The position numbers and the translations under genes are program-made. Below, in pieces: positions 40,093 through 44,521 of a DNA stretch of 44,521 bases (position 1 is the stretch's first letter; each line of letters begins with the position of its first letter). The notes under the pieces were generated by a model. It saw only the letters and a program-made list of their open reading frames with translations. It was not told where the DNA came from and ran no database searches. This stretch comes from Oscillospiraceae bacterium (GTDB taxonomy: Bacteria; Bacillota; Clostridia; Oscillospirales; Oscillospiraceae): NCBI GenBank assembly GCA_902775105.1, contig CACYLC010000006.1, positions 1 through 44,521 on the forward strand, given 5' to 3'.

Positions 40093-40130
40093 CTGCTTGT
40101 TTTCGTAAAAAAACAAGCGGTTTTTCTTTT
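40093..40130 (+). terminator. Terminator after tRNA-Thr
   Basis: The arms 40093-40103 and 40110-40120 (core GCTTGTTTT/AAAACAAGC) are followed by TTTTTCTTTT. Confidence 0.8.
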
Positions 40131-40199
40131 AAAAGATTGCAGTAAATTTCTGGTAATCTGGATTTGGTCATTATTTGGTCTTTATTGCCTCGAAAATCG

Positions 40200-40248
40200 A
40201 AGAAACTCCCGGTTCACGATTCCATCAGGACGTGTCCGGGAGTTTCTT
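40200..40248 (-). terminator. Terminator of the integrase gene
   Basis: AAGAAACTCCCGG (40200-40212) pairs perfectly with CCGGGAGTTTCTT (40236-40248) across a 23-base loop. It starts at the integrase stop codon. Downstream on the minus strand is CGATTTTCG. Confidence 0.65.
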
Positions 40249-41215
40249 ATTTTACTGCCTTTGTCTCCTTCTTGGGAGGGGTCAGAAGATCGTCAATCAA
40301 ATCAGCGGCGGCGGCCTGCGCTGCCTGTATGCTGTGGGTGTAAATCCGTGTTGTTGTTTCCGGGGTTGCGTGGCCCAACTGACCGGCGACCACATTAACC
40401 GAAACACCGTTTGTTATACTCAACGTGGCGCAGGTATGCCGGAGGCTATGAAGGTGGATTTGCGGAAGGTCTGTCTTGGCTATGAAATTGTGGAACCACC
40501 GTGAGAGGGTGTTCGACTGAATCGGTGTACCATCATCCAGCACAAAAACATTGCCGCCTTTGTTCTTCCAGAGCTTTCCCAACTTCAGCCGTTGCTCCGC
40601 CTGCCAGACTTTCAACTCACGCAGGGAGTTTACAACCGTATTTGAGATAGAGATAACACGGTTAGACGAGCGGTTCTTTGTCTCGTCCGTAAAAACACCC
40701 TGTCCCGGGAGATATTGCGCTGTGCGTGAGATGCCGGCATGAGAGGCAAAGGACGTGACAGAGTAGCCTTTTTTCTTCAATAGCTGCTTCATATCGTCTT
40801 TGGCGTGATATGTGATCTGTTTCTGTGTCGTGCTTAACTTGCGGTAGAGTGTGACCAGATGGGCGGGCCGTATTTGGTCAAGGTATAGATGCCCAATTTC
40901 AGGGTAGACCCTCTGCATGAGATCATGATAGCCGGCAACTGTACGGGGACGCAGGCGGACATCTGCATAATTGGGGAACCATCTGGTTTCTACAAATGTT
41001 TGGAACTTCACCCGCTGTTCGTCTACATATTGGCCTTTTCTGATCCGCTCCTCAAACAGGGCTGCTTGGTGCTGAGCTTCTTTCTCTGCCCTCTTTGTTG
41101 TCATATTGGCCGGGGGCGTCCATGTCATTGTCTTTACGATCTGGCTTCCCCCTGCGTCATACCCGGCCGAGACCTTAAAGCGGTAGGATTTGCCCCTCTT
41201 GGTGATGCTGGCCAT
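40247..41215 (-). pseudogene. Tyrosine recombinase (phage integrase) with an internal in-frame deletion
   Basis: A 322-residue phage-type integrase. The N-terminal arm-binding part, the start of the core-binding domain and an HTH-like insertion (MKQLLKKKGYSVTSFASHAG, 142-161) are present. The frame then jumps at about 163-167 to AQYLPGQGVFTDETKNRSS, which in relatives lies after the first catalytic arginine block. It keeps Lys180, H256-x-x-R259 (HSLRH), H282 (LGHA) and Tyr292 (RIYTH), but the GxRxxE arginine region is missing, so recombination is unlikely. ATG 41215 follows AGGAGGTG. It lies beside tRNA-Thr and overlaps the repressor gene by 41 bases. Confidence 0.8.
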
Positions 41216-41807
41216 GGGTGCCACCTCCTATATCGGTAGTTGCGCCGTCATTCTGCTCTCGTGGTTGAACATCATCGCTGACCTCCAACAAATCAATAAT
41301 TGGATCAATATGAGACAACTCTAATTTTTGAAATTGCCGTTCTTGCCAGTCATTAAACATATCATGCTCTATCGTCTTTGAATGAACCAGTTCTACCAAG
41401 CGAGAACGATCTACAAAAAATTTATTCAATGCTTTGTTTTTAATCGTAATGGCACCAACAAAACTATCTTGCGGATACGAAGGCGTTTTGTATATTGCAT
41501 CCGCATAATCTAATAATTGACAAATTATCCTTGCTGCATCAGCTAGTGTAAGTTCTTTCGGCGCTGCCTGATTTGTGGCACATACATCCCTTCCAATCAG
41601 TTCATCTAAGCTCACTTCATACAGATCGGCTAAGGCAACTAGTTTCTCCAAGGGAACTAAAGCACCGCCATTTTCATACTTGGACAGCAAAGGTGCCGAC
41701 ATTGGTTCTGTTTCGTTGATTTTGGCAGCAACATCCTTCTGCTTTAATCTTTTCGCCTCTCTGGCTGCTTTAAGTCTCTCTCCTACATGTTTTACGTCAA
41801 TTGACAT
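41175..41807 (-). CDS. Phage-type XRE/CI repressor
   Basis: A 210-residue protein whose first 70 residues form an XRE helix-turn-helix (RLKQKDVAAKINETEPMSAPLLSKYE). The remainder is an unrecognised helical domain, lacking the Ser/Lys peptidase motifs of LexA-like CI repressors, so induction by RecA self-cleavage is not expected. ATG 41807 follows AAGGAGGA. It is transcribed away from the early genes across a divergent AT-rich region with two palindromes. Its 3' end runs 41 bases into the integrase gene, so both probably share a transcript. Confidence 0.85.
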   Translation of the reverse strand: MSIDVKHVGERLKAAREAKRLKQKDVAAKINETEPMSAPLLSKYENGGALVPLEKLVALADLYEVSLDELIGRDVCATNQAAPKELTLADAARIICQLLDYADAIYKTPSYPQDSFVGAITIKNKALNKFFVDRSRLVELVHSKTIEHDMFNDWQERQFQKLELSHIDPIIDLLEVSDDVQPREQNDGATTDIGGGTHGQHHQEGQILPL

Positions 41808-41842
41808 TTAAATATCCTCCTTCAATAATACGTTGCTTTATC

Positions 41843-41858
41843 TTGCAATATTTTGTAA
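41843..41858. promoter_or_regulatory. Operator 1 of the prophage switch
   Basis: TTGCAATATTTTGTAA is an imperfect dyad matching operator 2 (41903-41918). It lies directly downstream of the repressor-gene -10, where binding would give autoregulation. Confidence 0.6.
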
Positions 41859-41866
41859 CTGAATTT

Positions 41867-41895
41867 ATCATATTATATAAATTTATTTATGTCAA
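41867..41895 (-). promoter_or_regulatory. Repressor-gene promoter
   Basis: On the minus strand TTGACA (41890-41895), 17 bases, TATGAT (41867-41872). Confidence 0.65.
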
Positions 41896-41902
41896 TAAGA
41901 AA

Positions 41903-41918
41903 ATACAATATATTGTAA
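41903..41918. promoter_or_regulatory. Operator 2 of the prophage switch
   Basis: Contains the perfect 14-bp palindrome TACAATATATTGTA (41904-41917). Its centre is exactly 60 bp from the centre of operator 1, and it covers the -35 of the rightward promoter. Confidence 0.65.
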
Positions 41919-41941
41919 ATAATTTCCGTTTAGGATATAAT
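41913..41941 (+). promoter_or_regulatory. Rightward early promoter of the prophage
   Basis: TTGTAA (41913-41918), 17 bases, TATAAT (41936-41941), about 32 bases before the first rightward gene. The -35 is embedded in operator 2. Confidence 0.65.
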
Positions 41942-41973
41942 GTACTCATCACACAAGAAAGGACTGAACCAAT

Positions 41974-42177
41974 ATGACAGCGCAGTTCATGACCGCTAAC
42001 AAGATGGCGAAAGAGACAGGGATTCCAGCAATACAGATCAGACGAAGGATAAAAAAAGGAACGGCCCCCGGATATTATGTGGGAAACCGTTTCTATTGTG
42101 ATGTTGCAGCTTTCATAGAGCTGTTACACCGGGAAAGCGAGATTGCCAATGGAAAGATCGTTGATGACAAAGCGTGA
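41974..42177 (+). CDS. Small excisionase/MerR-like helix-turn-helix protein
   Basis: A 67-residue protein with a winged-helix pattern of excisionase or phage early DNA-binding proteins: MTANKMAKETGIPAIQIRRR followed by the wing YYVGNRFYCDVAAFIELL. GAAAGGA precedes the ATG at 41974. As first gene of the rightward operon it may act as excisionase or as an early regulator. It overlaps the next gene by 14 bases. Confidence 0.7.
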   Translation: MTAQFMTANKMAKETGIPAIQIRRRIKKGTAPGYYVGNRFYCDVAAFIELLHRESEIANGKIVDDKA

Positions 42178-42496
42178 TTGGTTGACCGCCTTACTTCCGA
42201 TCGGAGAAACCAATGCCGTGACAGTCAAAGAACTTGTTATACGTGCGGGCCTATCAGATACCAGAGCACTCACAAAACAGATCGAGTGGGAGAGACGGCG
42301 AGGTGTTCCCATTTGCGCCACGGGGCAAGGATTTTATATTCCTGCTACTCCTGGAGAGCTGGAGCGTTATTTAAAACGGCGGCGCAGTCGTGAGAGGACA
42401 CAGATCAAAGCGACTGAGGCAATGCAACGGACGCTTGACCACCAGCAGGGGCAGCAATGCCTTTTTCATGAGGATGGTGTAGATCGTGGCAAATAG
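42164..42496 (+). CDS. Phage winged-helix protein of unknown function
   Basis: A 110-residue protein. Residues 1-60 look like a winged helix that scans DNA (NAVTVKELVIRAGLSDTRAL, then a wing with GVPICATGQGFYIPAT), followed by a highly basic helix (YLKRRRSRERTQIKATEAM). ATG 42164 is chosen from the GGAAAG site. Similar proteins lie in early regions of Clostridia prophages. No function is assigned. Confidence 0.65.
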   Translation: MTKRDWLTALLPIGETNAVTVKELVIRAGLSDTRALTKQIEWERRRGVPICATGQGFYIPATPGELERYLKRRRSRERTQIKATEAMQRTLDHQQGQQCLFHEDGVDRGK

Positions 42497-43118
42497 GCCG
42501 GGAGTGATAGTTTACTTTGATGACCTGAGACCCGCAATGAAACTGTTAAAAATTGAGCAAGTCGGGGCGCTGTTTATCGCAATGCTCGACTATGCAGAGT
42601 CTGGATTGGCTCCTGATTTCAAAGGCGATGCCATTGTTCAAATGGTGTTCGAGATGCTTCGACCAAAGATTGACCGGGACAATGAACGGTATGGGGAAAC
42701 TGTCACTCAAAAGCAGTATGCCGTTTATTGTCGAGAAGCAAGGCGCAACGGACACGAGCCGTTATCGTTTGATGAGTGGAAACATCACCCGATATCGCCC
42801 GATAACAGACATAATCATCCGTATCCAACTGCAACCCCAACTGCAAAAGCAGCCGCAGCAGGAACCCCAACGGCGACGTTGTTGGGAACAGGAACGGGAG
42901 CGGGAGAGTCTGGGAGGGGGAGGGAGAGGGAGAACAACGGCCCGCCCGCATTTGACGACTCAGATTTTGAGCAGAGAAAGGCCGAAGCAAAGAGGCTTGT
43001 AATGTATGGATATGAGCAGTCGCAAATGAAAAGAGCCGCCTTTCAGCAGCTCCCCTCCGTGGTAACGAGTCAATTTATTCTACCACGGGGGAGGCCGGGA
43101 GGCAATGGCAAGCAATGA
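42486..43118 (+). CDS. Phage replication-region protein (DUF6291/DnaD-N-like)
   Basis: A 210-residue protein starting at GTG 42486. Residues 1-75 resemble the N-terminal module of phage replisome organisers (YFDDLRPAMKLLKIEQVGAL, MVFEMLRPKIDRDNERY). A low-complexity Ala/Thr/Gly-rich linker (about 110-150) and a short polar C-terminus follow. A full DnaD-like C-terminal domain is not visible, so it may be shortened. It overlaps both neighbours by 11-14 bases. Confidence 0.55.
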   Translation: MANRPGVIVYFDDLRPAMKLLKIEQVGALFIAMLDYAESGLAPDFKGDAIVQMVFEMLRPKIDRDNERYGETVTQKQYAVYCREARRNGHEPLSFDEWKHHPISPDNRHNHPYPTATPTAKAAAAGTPTATLLGTGTGAGESGRGRERENNGPPAFDDSDFEQRKAEAKRLVMYGYEQSQMKRAAFQQLPSVVTSQFILPRGRPGGNGKQ

Positions 43119-43473
43119 GGAATTGGTAATGCAGATCAAAGCCGGGGACGAATCGAAGCTGCTGGAGCTATGGAGAGCGGCGGACGGCGGCAGTTTACGT
43201 TTCCGGCGCAGTGTTTCAAAAAGTACGGGTTCCGGGCGCAATACCCGCACGCCAAGCGATTACGAATTTTGCTTCGGTTGGAAATCTAATTCGGCTATGC
43301 CAAATTGGCACAGATATACTATATATTGCCATCGAATACGGAAAAATAGCGGCGTCTTTATGGCTTCAACGGGAGAGACAAAGTACAGACACTTTTCGCT
43401 TGTTTCGTGGACGGCGGCGGACGGGTTTTCAGTAAATATCAATGAAATCTCACACAGAGAGGGGGTTTTTACT
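43105..43473 (+). pseudogene. Broken gene with a sigma-factor-like N-terminus
   Basis: The frame from ATG 43105 starts like the phage/transposon sigma-70-like proteins (NEELVMQIKAGDESKLLELW), then after about residue 24 turns into unrecognisable sequence with no region 2 motifs. Other frames over 43190-43435 give short open stretches but no complete gene. I read it as a gene that has lost its middle and frame. The frame runs on into the start of the following gene. Confidence 0.4.
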
Positions 43474-43781
43474 TTGAGAGCAACCGACGAGAAGATCATT
43501 GCGGCGCTGCTTTCCTGCTCCACCAACAGAGCAGCGGCGGCGGAGGTCGGACTATCTGAGCGACAGCTTTACACCCGGATGTGGAGGCGGCCACCGTCGC
43601 CGCACAGGGGCGAATGACTGAGGCCGTGGCCGTCGTGGCGGGCATTATGGGCGAAAATGCAAACGCACCACAAGTCCGGCTAAATGCGGCGGAGGCCATT
43701 ATCCGCAACGGCATGAAGCTGACGGAACAGACCGATATTCTGTCCCGCCTTGATGCGCTGGAGGCACGGCAAAATGACTGA
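43474..43781 (+). pseudogene. Small-terminase-like helix-turn-helix gene, frame-broken
   Basis: A TTG at 43474 preceded by GAGGGGG opens a frame beginning RATDEKIIAALLSC and continuing NRAAAAEVGLSERQLYTRM, the HTH of phage small-terminase-like proteins. It loses the frame near 43579. The rest continues in another frame from about 43581 as VEAATVAAQGRMTEAV and QVRLNAAEAIIRNGMKLTEQ up to the TGA at 43781. Related proteins have a spacer of around 16-20 residues at the join, so a small deletion with frameshift is likely. Confidence 0.6.
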
Positions 43782-43926
43782 GGTGCAACGACGGCTAGCC
43801 GCATTGGAACGGGACAGCGAACGCCGTAAAACGGCGCAGGAGACCGCAAACGGCGTTTCTGTCACCGACCATATAGCGGCGGTCTATCTCCCGTTACACG
43901 CTGATATTTTGGGCGGATATGTCTGA
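43774..43926 (+). pseudogene. N-terminal fragment of the large terminase, joined to another short gene
   Basis: A 50-codon frame begins MTEVQRRLAALERD, typical of a separate small phage protein, and continues GVSVTDHIAAVYLPLHADIL. The latter is the usual start of PBSX-type large terminases, just before the ATPase P-loop. It then stops with GGYV and TGA. The P-loop that should follow is missing. Confidence 0.5.
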
Positions 43927-44521
43927 CCCGCTCGGCCTTACAAATGCCATTGTATTCCGGCGCTTTGCAAGCACGTTACGGGAGTCTGTTTTCTCTCAAA
44001 TTGCGTGGGCGATTGACGTTTTGAATGTCGGCCACCTTTGGAGGGGTTCTGTCTCTCCGATGAACTTCACCTATCTGCCAACGGGGGCGCAAATCGTCTT
44101 TCGGGGGCTTGACGATCCCGCAAAGTTAAAGAGCATTAAGCCCCGCCGTGGCACGTTTCGTTTTGTCTGGTTGGAGGAGTTTGCGGAATTGCCCGGTGAA
44201 AACTTTGCCCGGAATGTCCTGCAATCAGTTCTGAGAGGCGGCGGAGCGTTTACCGTCTTTCGGTCATTCAACCCGCCGTTATCCCGGACAAATTGGGCAA
44301 ATACATTCGTAGCCCGACCAGACCCACGAGCGGTCACACTGCACACCAGCTATTTAGACATACCGCCCGACTGGCTGGGCGAGAGCTTTATACTGGAGGC
44401 GGAACGGCTCAAGACGATCAACGAACAGGCATACCGGCATGAATATTTGGGCGAGGCCACCGGCAGCGGCGGCGAGGTGTTCCCAAATCTGGAAATACGG
44501 GAGATCACAGATGCGGAGATC
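43919..44521 (+). pseudogene. Phage terminase large subunit (PBSX-like), lacking Walker A, 3' end outside window
   Basis: An open frame from ATG 43919 to the window edge (201 codons) carries the terminase ATPase core after the P-loop: FRRFASTLRESVFSQIAWAI (adenine/arginine region), YLPTGAQIVFRGLDDPAKLK, Walker B with the catalytic glutamate (FRFVWLEEFAEL), then SFNPPLSRTNWAN and AYRHEYLGEATGSGGEVF. Relatives have about 25 residues with the GGRGS-[x]-KS P-loop between VYLPL..DILGG and this part. Here those are lost and the frame is shifted, so the motor cannot hydrolyse ATP. The C-terminal nuclease domain would lie beyond the window. Confidence 0.75.

Overview
The window comes from an endospore-forming, moderately GC-rich Gram-positive bacterium, most likely a gut Clostridia member of the Oscillospiraceae type. 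The reasons are a complete spoIIA operon, a SpoIIQ-like LytM protein, TTG/GTG starts behind strong GGAGG ribosome sites, sigma-A promoters of TTGACA-17-TATAAT form, and housekeeping orders typical of Firmicutes (holA-rnmV, mltG-U32 peptidase, carA-carB). Names rest on motif recognition; no database search was possible.

Layout. 1-5.1 kb: the start of an ABC exporter ATPase with a consensus promoter and palindromic operator, a HAD phosphatase, a SpoIIQ-like LytM protein, a membrane-anchored XRE regulator, a DUF308 protein and a MATE exporter. 5.3-10.2 kb (+): an orphan PTS IIC-like permease, larE, tcdA, holA, rnmV. 10.2-10.5 kb is a gene-free cluster of hairpins. 10.5-15.8 kb (mostly -): U32 peptidase, mltG, formyl-THF cyclo-ligase, a DJ-1 protein, tmk and a TagA-type glycosyltransferase, with a 36-residue membrane miniprotein gene on the + strand. 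15.9-20.1 kb (+): a Wzt/TagH-like ATPase, then an FHA-SEDS fusion translationally coupled to a class B PBP.

20.2-28.5 kb (-) looks like one functional unit. A LytTR response regulator and GHKL histidine kinase lie upstream of a membrane-anchored GH3 enzyme with permuted domain order, a conventional GH3 beta-glucosidase and a GtrA-like protein. Two direct repeats 21 bp apart, resembling LytTR/AgrA sites, sit just upstream of the promoter of the permuted GH3 gene, so the kinase pair may control the glycosidase operon. 28.6-39.5 kb: an ABC exporter remnant, a ClC transporter, a second HAD phosphatase, spoIIAA-spoIIAB-sigF behind a terminator-like hairpin, birA, carA-carB behind a leader terminator, and a DUF421/DUF4363 pair.

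40.0-44.5 kb is the left end of a prophage-like element beside tRNA-Thr(CGT). Its repressor, two palindromic operators 60 bp apart and two divergent promoters look intact. The integrase has lost the first catalytic arginine region, a small-terminase-like gene is frame-broken, and the large terminase has lost its Walker A segment. The element therefore appears to be decaying by internal deletions, and it continues past the right edge.
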